Positions 16,089 through 24,213 of a stretch of DNA of 64,000 nt are shown in pieces. Origin of the DNA: Anaerocolumna cellulosilytica (GTDB taxonomy: Bacteria > Bacillota > Clostridia > Lachnospirales > Lachnospiraceae); contig NZ_AP023367.1 of NCBI RefSeq assembly GCF_014218335.1, positions 3,349,501 through 3,413,500 of the forward strand. Reading direction: 5' to 3'. The notes beneath the pieces were generated by a model. It was not told where the DNA came from. It worked only from the letters and a program-made list of their open reading frames with translations, and did not search any database. A program made the position numbers and the translations under genes. The stretch's first letter is position 1; every line of letters begins with the position of its first letter.

Positions 16089-17018
16089 CTATTTTGTCTT
16101 GTTAAGATATCGTAAAATATAATATGGATTTACACTAAGTTCTCCAAAAGGAGTCTCTACATATATACCAAAATGCAGATGTACATCAAACTTTCCTACA
16201 GTGCCTTCCTTTCCATAACCACTGTCTCCCATAAATCCTAAAAAATCACCGGCAGATACCTTGTCTCCGACAGTCAGATTTTTTGCATAGGAATCTAAAT
16301 GAGCATAATAAAAATAAGCCCCTTCTATTCCACGTATTCCAACCCGATATCCGCCCTGTTCCAACCAGCCCATCTTTTCCACTGTTCCGTCTGTAGCACT
16401 TATAATCCGGTGAACCCCTCTTAAATTGTCCACTGCCATTAAGTCCGTACCTTCATGTCTTCTTTTTCCACCATAACTCCTGAAAGAATTCCAGGAGTCC
16501 TCAAAGGTGACAAGAAATTCCCCTTCTGCATTGGCAGCGATCGGAAATACTTTTATATCTCGAAGGATTGCCTGGTAATAGCTTTTTAATTCCTTAAAAT
16601 AATCCGTATTCCTAATAGACCTTAACAAATAATCCATATTTTTTTTAGATATCCGCCCATTCTGTAGGTCGCTTTGGGATAGCAGCATTAGTAGCGTAAG
16701 ATGTTCTGCATCTTCATTTTCACCTTTTTTTATCAAATCTATATAAGATTCCTCAAGCAGCATTTCTCGAAAACTGTCGTAGTTCACTCCTTCTGCCTTT
16801 AATACTTGTTCATATATATGTAATTGAATACGGTTCTGAGTTCTTACAGACAAAACAGCAGAAAACAAAAGCATTAATAAACAAACGAAAAGTTCAACCT
16901 GCTTTATACTGTTAGACCTATTTTCTTTCCTTCGAGCAGTTCTCTGTACTGGAACACACAATCGGTTCTTTCTATCTTTCTTTTTTAGTTCTGCTATTAC
17001 TCTATCTTGGTCTAGCAT
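16089..17018 (-). CDS. Membrane-anchored M23 family metallopeptidase
   Basis: 309 aa. A basic cytoplasmic N-terminus (to about residue 40) precedes one membrane segment (QVELFVCLLMLLFSAVLSV), then an extracellular helical stalk, then the C-terminal peptidase. The zinc ligands of the LytM/M23 fold are present: RRHEGTDLMA (His and Asp) and KFDVHLHFGIYVETPFGE (HxH), with GYRVGIRGIEGAYFYYAHLD between. M23 enzymes cut peptidoglycan cross-bridges; with all ligands intact this is probably active. It stands alone between the alarmone synthetase and the LCP gene, with a GAGGA site before the ATG. The spoIIQ-like topology suggests wall remodelling, but no specific role can be fixed. Confidence 0.88.
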   Translation of the reverse strand: MLDQDRVIAELKKKDRKNRLCVPVQRTARRKENRSNSIKQVELFVCLLMLLFSAVLSVRTQNRIQLHIYEQVLKAEGVNYDSFREMLLEESYIDLIKKGENEDAEHLTLLMLLSQSDLQNGRISKKNMDYLLRSIRNTDYFKELKSYYQAILRDIKVFPIAANAEGEFLVTFEDSWNSFRSYGGKRRHEGTDLMAVDNLRGVHRIISATDGTVEKMGWLEQGGYRVGIRGIEGAYFYYAHLDSYAKNLTVGDKVSAGDFLGFMGDSGYGKEGTVGKFDVHLHFGIYVETPFGELSVNPYYILRYLNKTK

Positions 17019-17183
17019 AAATTCCTCTCACTCCGGCACGTCCTTATAATTATATGACAAAATGATATATATATGACAGCGATCTATAATACAACCTTTT
17101 TAAGCTTTATATATGCCTGAATACTGCTTGTCCTGAATGAATGTTTTAAATTGTAGGTGGCATGGTAATGCTTAATTTTGAAC

Positions 17184-17224
17184 GAAAAAGATGCTGATAT
17201 AAAAAACATATATCAGCATCTTTC
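17184..17224 (-). terminator. Rho-independent terminator after the LCP gene
   Basis: A perfect 12-bp stem, GATGCTGATATA with TATATCAGCATC, 7-nt loop, followed on the minus strand by TTTTT. It lies 9 bp after the LCP stop and, with T's on the other side too, could work in both directions. The 17019-17183 stretch upstream of the M23 gene contains A+T-rich sequence with two TGTCATATA copies but no promoter I would call. Confidence 0.88.
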
Positions 17225-17232
17225 TACTATCG

Positions 17233-18531
17233 TTATTGTTTGCCGCTGCCAAAAATAAACCCGTGCAATTCTTCTATATTCTTTGGTATATCAGGAATTA
17301 ATACTGACATTCCTCTAACATAACCTTCTTCAAATGTATGGTCTGCAGGTAGTCTCAGGTTCTGTATTTCGGAAATCCCTATATTCACCGCGGTTTTTAA
17401 ATATTGCTCAAAATCCCCTTTACGGACATCTGTTGTTATAAATGGCAGAATATCATTCAATAGAAAGGCAAGCTCTGGAAGGCTTTTGGATTTATATTTA
17501 TCAAATATGGCATTTAAAACAACTCTTTGCCTGGAGGTTCGTCCAAAATCATTTAACTGATTATCACTAGTCTTTACATAGCGGATACGGCAGTACCCTA
17601 ACGCCTGGTTACCATTTAAAACCTGTCTGCCGCCAACTACATTACGATATTCAGGCTTTGATATATAATTCGTAGAATTTAAATAATGCGCTTCTCCACT
17701 GGTTAAATCTATCGTAACACCGCCCAGTTTATCTATAATATCTTCAAAATCATCAAATCCAACCAATACATAGCCATCCAACTTAATATCGAAATTTAGT
17801 TCAACCGTTTCATATAACAACGGAATTCCACCAATTTCATAGGCAGTATTTAATTTATTATCTTTATAGCCAGGAATCTGTACCAACATGTCCCTCATTA
17901 AAGATGTCAATTTAAATGTATTATCTTTTGTATTCATAGTACCAATCATCATAATGTCTGTACGACCTCTGGCTGTTCCTGAGTCAATAGCCTCTTCACC
18001 TAAAAGAAGAATATTTATAACCCCTTCTTCTCTTCGTACTCCATCTTGTGTGTGTTCTTCATTCCATACAACTGGAATCGGGGTTATGGTGGGAGCTACT
18101 CCGGTTACTTCGACATCATCAACCTCTGGCTGAAGCACTACATTAAGACCTTCATCATAATTCATCTTACCATAAGCATACTCTGTCGCCGAACGCCACA
18201 AGAAGTTTTTTCCCAGCGGTGTCAAAAATAAAAACACAATTGCAAAAATGAATACTCCTATGACCCCAAATGATATTTTTAAAGTTTTTGAGAATCTGAA
18301 CCCTTCCTTCCCTGTCTCAACAGTTGTCCCGTCTAGTTCTTTACATATCTGCTTTGCCAAAGATTCATTAATGCTTTCCAGTACCTCATCTTGTCCTGTT
18401 ATTACTATATTATCAATTTGTTTATCATCCATGTCTGCTTTTGTTTTTGTCTGCTGCTTCTCTTTGGACTCCTCCGTACCACTACTAAGATTGTCTGCTA
18501 TCTCTTCTTCTCTGGCTTCATCCATTTTCAT
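17233..18531 (-). CDS. LCP (LytR-CpsA-Psr) family cell-wall polymer ligase
   Basis: 432 aa. An acidic, Lys/Glu-rich cytoplasmic N-terminus of about 90 residues is followed by one membrane segment (ISFGVIGVFIFAIVFLFL) and the extracellular LCP domain. LCP motifs are present: INILLLGEEAIDSGTARGRTD (pyrophosphate-binding Arg/Asp), FKLTSLMRDMLVQIPG, and LGYCRIRYVKTSDN..DFGRTSRQRVVL. LCP enzymes move lipid-linked polymers onto peptidoglycan. Driven by its own promoter at 18587-18615, which carries a palindrome over the -10; AGGAG lies 7 nt before the ATG. The neighbouring CapA-like gene suggests an envelope polymer function for both. Confidence 0.9.
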   Translation of the reverse strand: MKMDEAREEEIADNLSSGTEESKEKQQTKTKADMDDKQIDNIVITGQDEVLESINESLAKQICKELDGTTVETGKEGFRFSKTLKISFGVIGVFIFAIVFLFLTPLGKNFLWRSATEYAYGKMNYDEGLNVVLQPEVDDVEVTGVAPTITPIPVVWNEEHTQDGVRREEGVINILLLGEEAIDSGTARGRTDIMMIGTMNTKDNTFKLTSLMRDMLVQIPGYKDNKLNTAYEIGGIPLLYETVELNFDIKLDGYVLVGFDDFEDIIDKLGGVTIDLTSGEAHYLNSTNYISKPEYRNVVGGRQVLNGNQALGYCRIRYVKTSDNQLNDFGRTSRQRVVLNAIFDKYKSKSLPELAFLLNDILPFITTDVRKGDFEQYLKTAVNIGISEIQNLRLPADHTFEEGYVRGMSVLIPDIPKNIEELHGFIFGSGKQ

Positions 18532-18573
18532 GCCATAACTCCTATGATTTGATTTTTAGTACCTGTTCCAAAT

Positions 18574-18615
18574 ACTGGCATGAATTATTATACCATGCCA
18601 GTTATGGAATGTAAA
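18574..18615 (-). promoter_or_regulatory. Promoter of the LCP gene with a palindrome spanning the -10
   Basis: On the minus strand -35 TTTACA (18615-18610), 17-nt spacer, -10 TATAAT (18592-18587), preceded by TGG (extended -10). Perfect 9-bp inverted arms ACTGGCATG (18602-18594) and CATGCCAGT (18582-18574) with an 11-nt spacer enclose the -10 almost exactly. There is no T-tract, so an operator is more likely than a terminator. Confidence 0.75.
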
Positions 18616-18642
18616 ATTATTTTAAAGTATTTGTAAATCAAA

Positions 18643-19809
18643 TTATGGCAGAACTTTACCATTTTCGTCAAAAGTAATATCAAATGAAATCTTTTTCATG
18701 TATTCATGGAATTTTTCTATAGCAGAACGATCGGTAATCAGTGAAGTTTTAGCACCTTCTGCCTTAGCCGGCAGTAACTTAAGCTCTGCCTGATTCTCTT
18801 CATTAATACCCACTTCTAAAACTGCTGTCTGATTAATGTTACTATAGAATATAAAATTGCCAAGGCTGTAAACTATAGGTTTTCCATTATAGTATTCGAT
18901 TCCCTGTAATACATGGGGATGGCTTCCTATTACCAAATCTGCACCGGCATCTATATACTGCTTAGCCATAGTTCTTTGGTAATCAAGGGGTGTATCCGCT
19001 TTTTCAATTCCCCAATGTACATACACAACTACAAAATCACTTTCCTCTGAAGCCTTTTTAATATCCTCCAAAAGGTAAGTTGGGTCGTATGTAGTTAACA
19101 TTCCGGGCTTTGAATTAGTAGCATTCCATTCCGGTACCGGTATGACCCTAGAGGCTGCCAGAAAAGCAAGTTTTTTCCCTTTTACTTCTTTATATTTGAT
19201 TTCTCTGGCTTCCGTTAGATTATTTCCAACTCCTGTATAGGTAATTCCTTCCTGATTTAGAGTTTCAAATGAATCTACGAAAGCATCGATTCCAAAATCT
19301 AGGCTATGGTTATTAGCTAAGGTTACGATATCTAATCCCATATCTGTAAATACCTTTACGTATTCGGGATTTACACGAAAAGTATACTGCTTGTCTGCCG
19401 CCGGAGTTCCCCTGGTACTAAAAGTAAATTCCTGATTTGCCATAAAAATGTCCGCCCCATGAAATAAATCTTTTATACCAGTTGATACTACTCCATCTAT
19501 TCCATGGTTGTTATAATTTTTAATCACATAGTCAGATAAATAAATATCCCCTGCAAACACCAGCTTTATATCTTCCCACACTTCTGGCTCAGTAGTCGGC
19601 GATTGAGTGGGAACCAATGTAATATTGTCATTCCCCTCATCCTGACCCTCACCTTCTCCTGTATTCCCTTCTTCTTCATTACTTACCACTTGATCATACG
19701 GGCTTCTTCCACCGGTATACTTGTTAAATTCATATATAACAACTATCGCTAAAAGGGTAAAAGTAAAAATGATAAAAGTCAATAAACCGTACATTTTCTT
19801 TTTGCTCAT
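18643..19809 (-). CDS. CapA/PgsA-like metallophosphatase-fold protein
   Basis: 388 aa, one N-terminal membrane anchor (MYGLLTFIIFTFTLLAIVVI), an acidic low-complexity linker, and a CapA domain from about residue 80. Motifs are LVFAGDIYLSDYV, IFMANQEFTFST, IVTLANNHSLDFG, FVVVYVHWGIE and VIGSHPHVLQGIEYY, the metallophosphatase-like pattern of the CapA group linked to poly-gamma-glutamate or other capsule synthesis. No pgsB/capB or capC genes lie nearby, so a poly-glutamate role is doubtful. It lies between the PepD terminator and the LCP promoter. Confidence 0.87.
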   Translation of the reverse strand: MSKKKMYGLLTFIIFTFTLLAIVVIYEFNKYTGGRSPYDQVVSNEEEGNTGEGEGQDEGNDNITLVPTQSPTTEPEVWEDIKLVFAGDIYLSDYVIKNYNNHGIDGVVSTGIKDLFHGADIFMANQEFTFSTRGTPAADKQYTFRVNPEYVKVFTDMGLDIVTLANNHSLDFGIDAFVDSFETLNQEGITYTGVGNNLTEAREIKYKEVKGKKLAFLAASRVIPVPEWNATNSKPGMLTTYDPTYLLEDIKKASEESDFVVVYVHWGIEKADTPLDYQRTMAKQYIDAGADLVIGSHPHVLQGIEYYNGKPIVYSLGNFIFYSNINQTAVLEVGINEENQAELKLLPAKAEGAKTSLITDRSAIEKFHEYMKKISFDITFDENGKVLP

Positions 19810-19829
19810 ATGTATATACCTATCCTTAT

Positions 19830-19872
19830 AAAAAGGAGCTGCTGAAAACTCTCTATCATTTTGCAGCAGCCC
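19830..19872 (-). terminator. Rho-independent terminator after pepD
   Basis: On the minus strand GGGCTGCTG pairs with CAGCAGCTCC around a long loop, followed by TTTTT. It lies about 47 bp after the pepD stop and just before the CapA gene. Confidence 0.85.
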
Positions 19873-19919
19873 GTCTGTGTCTTATAGTTTCAATCCTTTA
19901 TTTATGCAGTCATATCCTG

Positions 19920-21371
19920 CTATTGTATTCCTTCAATTACCTTTTCCAAATACTGATAAACTCTTATCGCCGAGCTTATACTAAGCCTTTCTTTTGGTGT
20001 GTGAATATCATTCATATCAGGACCCAAAGAAACAATATCAACTCCTGGTATCTTTTCAGCAAAAAAGCTGCATTCCAAGCCTGCATGGATTGCTTCTAAT
20101 TTAGCTTCTCTCCCATACTGCTCCTTAAATATTTTACACATATGGTCTCTTAAGAAGGATTCCTTTTTATATTCCCAGGCTGGATACTGGCCTCTGACGT
20201 AAAACTCTCCACCTAAGAAATTAGCCATATACTGTAAACGACTGCATATAAACTGCTTGTAGCTGTTTACAGAACTTCGTACAGAAAAGCAGTAAACGGC
20301 TTTTTCTTCTTCCATTTTAAAAATACCTAAGTTTAAGGAACTCTCTACCAACCCTGATATATCAGAACTCATAACCTGTACGCCGTTAGGTGTATTTAAT
20401 AATAGAAACAGCAGCTTTTCAAAGGAGGTTGGATGTAATACACTATACTTTCCTTCTTCCTGGACTGCAACATCTATCGTAAGACCAGGTTCACTGGTAA
20501 CTAATTCGTTTTTATATTTTGCTGTTAATGATTTAACTGTCTCTTGTAACGCGTCCAGTTCTTTCGATTCAACCACAATATAAGAAGAGGCTTCTCTGGG
20601 GATGGCATTATCTTTTAAGCCACCTGCTAAATCAGCAAGGTAAAAGTCTGTAGAATCTTTTAATTCAAATAATAAACGAGCCATTAACTTGGTTGCATTG
20701 GTCCGGTTTTTATGAATTTCCGCGCCTGAATGTCCGCCTTGTAATTCACTGATGCTAAGATGTACTTTAAGACCTTTTTCATTGATTCGTTTTACAGGCA
20801 GTTCACAGGTTGCAGTTAAACCTCCTGCTGAACTGATAAGTAAAGAGCCTTCCTCTTCAGAATCTACATTAATTAAGTATTTTCCTTTCAGAATAGATAC
20901 ATCAAGACCAATTGCTCCATCCATTCCCACTTCTTCATCCGTTGTAAATATTGCTTCAATTCTAGGGTGTTTTAACGTTTCATCTTCTAAGAAAGCCAAT
21001 GAATATGCTAATGCTATTCCATTGTCTGCTCCTAAGGTAGTTCTGTCAGCGTGTATATAATCGCCGTCAACAAACAGATCAATTCCTTCTGTTAAAAAGT
21101 CATGGGTACAATCATTCGTCTTTTCACAGACCATATCCATATGCCCCTGAATAATGACTGCGGGAGCATTTTCATACCCTTTTGAAGCTTCTTTTATGAT
21201 AACTACATTTTCATATTCATCTTGTACATATTCTAATCCATGGCTTTTTGCATACTCTACAAGATAGTTACTAATAGCCGTATTATTTTTTGACCCTCTT
21301 GGCACAGCGGATATTTCATTAAAATAATGCAGAACTTTTTTATAATCTTTTTCAACTAAAATTGGATTCAT
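19920..21371 (-). CDS. pepD: Aminoacyl-histidine dipeptidase (PepD, M20 family)
   Basis: 483 aa cytosolic zinc dipeptidase of broad specificity (carnosinase type). M20 metal site and catalytic residues are visible: VIIQGHMDMVCEK, TLGADNGIALAYS, AIFTTDEEVGMDGAIGLD (catalytic Glu pair), YLINVDSEEEGSLLISSAGG, the lid domain with LQGGHSGAEIHKNR, and HAGLECSFFAEKIPGVD...GPDMNDIHTPKERLS at the C-terminus. Length is typical of PepD. It probably helps recycle amino acids from peptides. It starts 69 bp after the UPF0210 gene, in a gap with the weak hairpin CATACAG/CTGTATG. Confidence 0.94.
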   Translation of the reverse strand: MNPILVEKDYKKVLHYFNEISAVPRGSKNNTAISNYLVEYAKSHGLEYVQDEYENVVIIKEASKGYENAPAVIIQGHMDMVCEKTNDCTHDFLTEGIDLFVDGDYIHADRTTLGADNGIALAYSLAFLEDETLKHPRIEAIFTTDEEVGMDGAIGLDVSILKGKYLINVDSEEEGSLLISSAGGLTATCELPVKRINEKGLKVHLSISELQGGHSGAEIHKNRTNATKLMARLLFELKDSTDFYLADLAGGLKDNAIPREASSYIVVESKELDALQETVKSLTAKYKNELVTSEPGLTIDVAVQEEGKYSVLHPTSFEKLLFLLLNTPNGVQVMSSDISGLVESSLNLGIFKMEEEKAVYCFSVRSSVNSYKQFICSRLQYMANFLGGEFYVRGQYPAWEYKKESFLRDHMCKIFKEQYGREAKLEAIHAGLECSFFAEKIPGVDIVSLGPDMNDIHTPKERLSISSAIRVYQYLEKVIEGIQ

Positions 21372-21440
21372 TTTATACCTAAACCTTTCTCATACAGTAT
21401 GCTTTCAAACATCTGTATGTATAAAGTTATTTTTTTATCA

Positions 21441-22805
21441 CTAATTTTTAAAGCTATGGATAGGTGCCGGTATTCTTCCTCCACGGTTTATAAAAGCTTC
21501 ACAGCTAAAGGAATTAACAGGCATAACCGGCGCATATCCTAATAAACCACCGAATTCCACTATTTCTCCGATTTTTTTCCCGATAACCGGAATCAATCTG
21601 ACAGCAGTTGTCTTTTGGTTAATCATACCAATTGCCATTTCATCAGCAATGATTCCTGATATGGTAGCAGCACTGGTATCTCCAGGTATGGCTATCATAT
21701 CAAGGCCTACAGAGCATACACAGGTCATAGCTTCTAATTTTTCAAGAGTTAATGCTCCTGCCTGAACCGCATTAATCATACCCTGATCTTCACTTACAGG
21801 AATAAAAGCTCCACTTAAACCCCCAACATAAGAGGATGCCATTACACCACCCTTCTTCACCTGATCATTTAATAAAGCAAGCGCAGCTGTTGTCCCCGGA
21901 GCTCCGGCATGTTCAAGTCCCATCTCCTGGAAAATTTCAGCAACACTATCACCTACTGCCGGAGTCGGCGCCAGTGATAAGTCTATAATACCAAAGGGTA
22001 CGTTTAAGCGTCTTGATGCTTCCTGAGCAACCAGCTGCCCCACTCTTGTAATTTTAAAAGCCGTTGTCTTAATAGTTTCACAAAGTGTTCCAAAATCTGC
22101 TCCTCTTACACTTTCGAGCGCTTTTTTAACCACACCGGGTCCGCTTACACCAACGTTGATAATTGCATCTCCTTCTGTAATACCATGAAATGCCCCAGCC
22201 ATGAAAGGGTTGTCATCGGGTGCATTACAAAATACCACCAGCTTGGCGCAACCAAGTGAATCTCTTTCCTTTGTATATTCAGCAGCCTTAAGAATGATTT
22301 CACCCAACAATTTTACAGCATCCATATCAATACCGGTCTTGGTTGAGCCTACATTGACAGAACTACACACTCTTTCTGTGGTGGCAAGAGCTTCCGGGAT
22401 GGAATGAATCAGGTTTAAATCGCTTGTAGTCATACCTTTGGAAACCAGTGCAGAATATCCACCGATAAAATTAACCCCTACGGTCTTTGCTGCTTCATCA
22501 AGCGTCTTAGCTATAGTCACATAGTCCTCCGGTGTTTTGCACGCTGAAGCACCTACTAATGCTATGGGCGTTACAGAAATTCTTTTATTTACAATGGGTA
22601 CCCCATACTCCCTTTCAATAGCCTTACCTGTAGATACCAAATCTTTTGCAACTGTTGTTATTTTATTATAAATCTTTTTATTCAATTCATCCAGATTAGT
22701 ATCCGCACAATCTAAAAGGCTTATACCCAGAGTAATTGTTCTCACATCCAGATTTTCCTGTTCAATCATTTTATTGGTTTCAATTACTTCCTGTATATTT
22801 ATCAT
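21441..22805 (-). CDS. PFL-like family protein (UPF0210/DUF711)
   Basis: 455 aa protein of UPF0210, distantly related to the pyruvate formate-lyase fold but without a known activity. Family segments include [20 protein letters not shown] at the start, [59 protein letters not shown] and [16 protein letters not shown]. The start at 22805 matches other members; an upstream ATG at 22856 would add an unsupported tail. It is preceded by the ACT-domain gene, a pairing that recurs widely in Firmicutes and archaea, which suggests a shared amino-acid or one-carbon sensing role. The role is unproven. Confidence 0.9.
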   Translation of the reverse strand: MINIQEVIETNKMIEQENLDVRTITLGISLLDCADTNLDELNKKIYNKITTVAKDLVSTGKAIEREYGVPIVNKRISVTPIALVGASACKTPEDYVTIAKTLDEAAKTVGVNFIGGYSALVSKGMTTSDLNLIHSIPEALATTERVCSSVNVGSTKTGIDMDAVKLLGEIILKAAEYTKERDSLGCAKLVVFCNAPDDNPFMAGAFHGITEGDAIINVGVSGPGVVKKALESVRGADFGTLCETIKTTAFKITRVGQLVAQEASRRLNVPFGIIDLSLAPTPAVGDSVAEIFQEMGLEHAGAPGTTAALALLNDQVKKGGVMASSYVGGLSGAFIPVSEDQGMINAVQAGALTLEKLEAMTCVCSVGLDMIAIPGDTSAATISGIIADEMAIGMINQKTTAVRLIPVIGKKIGEIVEFGGLLGYAPVMPVNSFSCEAFINRGGRIPAPIHSFKN

Positions 22806-22928
22806 CTCGTTACCCACGCCTTTCATTTTCTGTCCTCCGAAAGAACAAAAAGTCATACCGTACTTTTTATTCTGTCGGATTTTTTATCACCTTATATCTT
22901 ATAAATTAATAAATTTATAGAATATAAT

Positions 22929-23201
22929 CTATAGCCTGTGCATTTTATTAAAAATGTCCTCATGCTGGGCTTTAATAATAACTCCTATCTCTTCACCAAT
23001 CTTCTCCAATTCCGTTGCAAGTTCTTCGAAGTTTTTCGGTGTCTCGTTGGCATCTACAATCATCATCATGTTAAAGTATCCCTGAACGATTGTCTGGGAA
23101 ATGTCCAGAATATTAACCTGGTTCTCTGCTAAATAGGTACATACCTTAGCGATGATTCCTACACTGTCTTTTCCTACTACTGTAATAATTGTCTTTTTCA
23201 T
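22929..23201 (-). CDS. ACT domain protein (UPF0237)
   Basis: 90 aa, a single ACT domain: TIITVVGKDSVGIIAKVCTY with the glycine ligand-binding turn, VNILDISQTIVQGYFNMMMI, and a second half ending IGVIIKAQHEDIF. ACT domains bind amino acids or small ligands as dimers; this one carries no effector domain, so it probably acts on a partner, most likely the UPF0210 protein encoded 123 bp downstream. The start is preceded by a strong hairpin-SD module (23202-23232). Confidence 0.93.
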   Translation of the reverse strand: MKKTIITVVGKDSVGIIAKVCTYLAENQVNILDISQTIVQGYFNMMMIVDANETPKNFEELATELEKIGEEIGVIIKAQHEDIFNKMHRL

Positions 23202-23232
23202 CTTCAGCTCCCGTCTGCGACCCTCGGTCGCA
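23202..23232 (-). promoter_or_regulatory. Hairpin-SD module before the ACT domain gene
   Basis: On the minus strand TGCGACC and GGTCGCA form a perfect 7-bp stem with a 3-nt loop (23232-23226 with 23222-23216), then GAC, GGGAG (23212-23208), 6 nt and ATG. The strongest stem of the family in this window, and different in sequence from the others, so the shape is kept while the bases change. Confidence 0.65.
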
Positions 23233-23251
23233 TATAAATATAAAATGTATT

Positions 23252-24049
23252 TTAACCTATTGATAGCATTTCTGACGCTTCTTCTCTTTTTGCAACACTC
23301 AAGAGAAGCCCTGTGGTTTTATCATCAATAATCTGATTCAGTTCCGCACGAACCGTTTCGTAAGCCAATTCTTCATAATTATTTTCCCGACTTAGATGCG
23401 CTAGGGTTATATGTTTTAATTTCTCATGAAATAACCGACAGATTAACCTGGCCGAATTTTCATTGGATAAATGTCCTCTGTCTCCTAATATTCTTTGCTT
23501 TAAGTAATAAGGATATCCTCCAACCAAAAGCATATTTTCATCATGGTTCGCTTCCATAAGAAGTATTTCGGAGCCCGACAGCTTTGATATAATATATTCA
23601 TCAAAGGTTCCAAGGTCGGTAGCCATTCCTACTTTATGTCCCCCTGCCTGAAAGGTATAGCAGACAGAATTAGAGGCATCATGGGAGGTGGAAAATGGGT
23701 CTACCTGTATGTCATTTATAAAAAATGATTCGTCCGGTACCACATAATGCAACAATTCTTCCGCGATACGCCCTACATTTTTTGTCCTTACTATGGCATT
23801 AATGGTTTCAGCTGTTCCGTAAATAGGTGTGTGATATCTTCTGGCAAGGACACCTAAACCCTGAATATGGTCAGAATGCTCATGTGTAATTAATATACCC
23901 TGAATATCCTGAGGCGATATGTCAATACTGCTTAACCCATTTTCAATTTTCTTTCCGCTGATACCAGCATCTATTAAAAGCTTTGTATGTTCGCTGCCAA
24001 CAAAGGTACAGTTTCCACTGCTGCCGCTTGCAATACTGCATAAATTCAT
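23252..24049 (-). CDS. MBL-fold metallohydrolase of the YycJ/WalJ family
   Basis: 265 aa. Metallo-beta-lactamase motifs are complete: LLIDAGISGKKIENGL, ILITHEHSDHIQGLGVLARR (HxHxDH), KVGMATDLGTF, LLMEANHDENMLLVGGYPY and ITLAHLSRENN. The sequence pattern SIASGSSGNCTFVG at the N-terminus is the YycJ hallmark. YycJ is reported as a 5'-3' exonuclease linked to mismatch repair in some Firmicutes; here it is outside its usual walK cluster. Its own promoter lies at 24136-24164, and AGGAGG precedes the ATG. Confidence 0.9.
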   Translation of the reverse strand: MNLCSIASGSSGNCTFVGSEHTKLLIDAGISGKKIENGLSSIDISPQDIQGILITHEHSDHIQGLGVLARRYHTPIYGTAETINAIVRTKNVGRIAEELLHYVVPDESFFINDIQVDPFSTSHDASNSVCYTFQAGGHKVGMATDLGTFDEYIISKLSGSEILLMEANHDENMLLVGGYPYYLKQRILGDRGHLSNENSARLICRLFHEKLKHITLAHLSRENNYEELAYETVRAELNQIIDDKTTGLLLSVAKREEASEMLSIG

Positions 24050-24081
24050 AAGTACCTCCTAAACCACTGTTGGCTGTATTA

Positions 24082-24164
24082 ATTGAAACAATGCACCATT
24101 ATACCTTGTTTCAATGTTACTTCGTAACATGAAAAAGTATCCCTTATTCTAATCCATTTGTCAA
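24082..24164 (-). promoter_or_regulatory. Promoter of yycJ followed by two inverted repeats
   Basis: On the minus strand -35 TTGACA (24164-24159), 17-nt spacer, -10 GATACT (24141-24136). Downstream come the perfect palindrome ATGTTAC-GAA-GTAACAT (24130-24114) and arms ATTGAAAC/GTTTCAAT 18 nt apart (24115-24108 and 24089-24082), the latter enclosing a second TATAAT. The first palindrome lies at the expected +1 and has the size of a repressor operator. Confidence 0.6.
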
Positions 24165-24183
24165 CCAATTTCTAATAATTATA

Positions 24184-24205
24184 CAGATGGAATAATTTTT
24201 ATCTG
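24184..24205 (-). terminator. Weak terminator after the FtsA-like gene
   Basis: CAGAT and ATCTG pair on the minus strand around a 12-nt A+T-rich loop, followed by TATAATTATT. It lies 9 bp after the stop codon. The stem is short, so some read-through into yycJ is likely. Confidence 0.4.
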
Positions 24206-24213
24206 TTTATTAC

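Noticed and set aside
19830-19872. Hairpin-SD element after pepD (GACGGGCTGC)
   Set aside because: The sequence resembles the module in part, but it is a classical terminator with a T-run and no start codon follows at SD distance.
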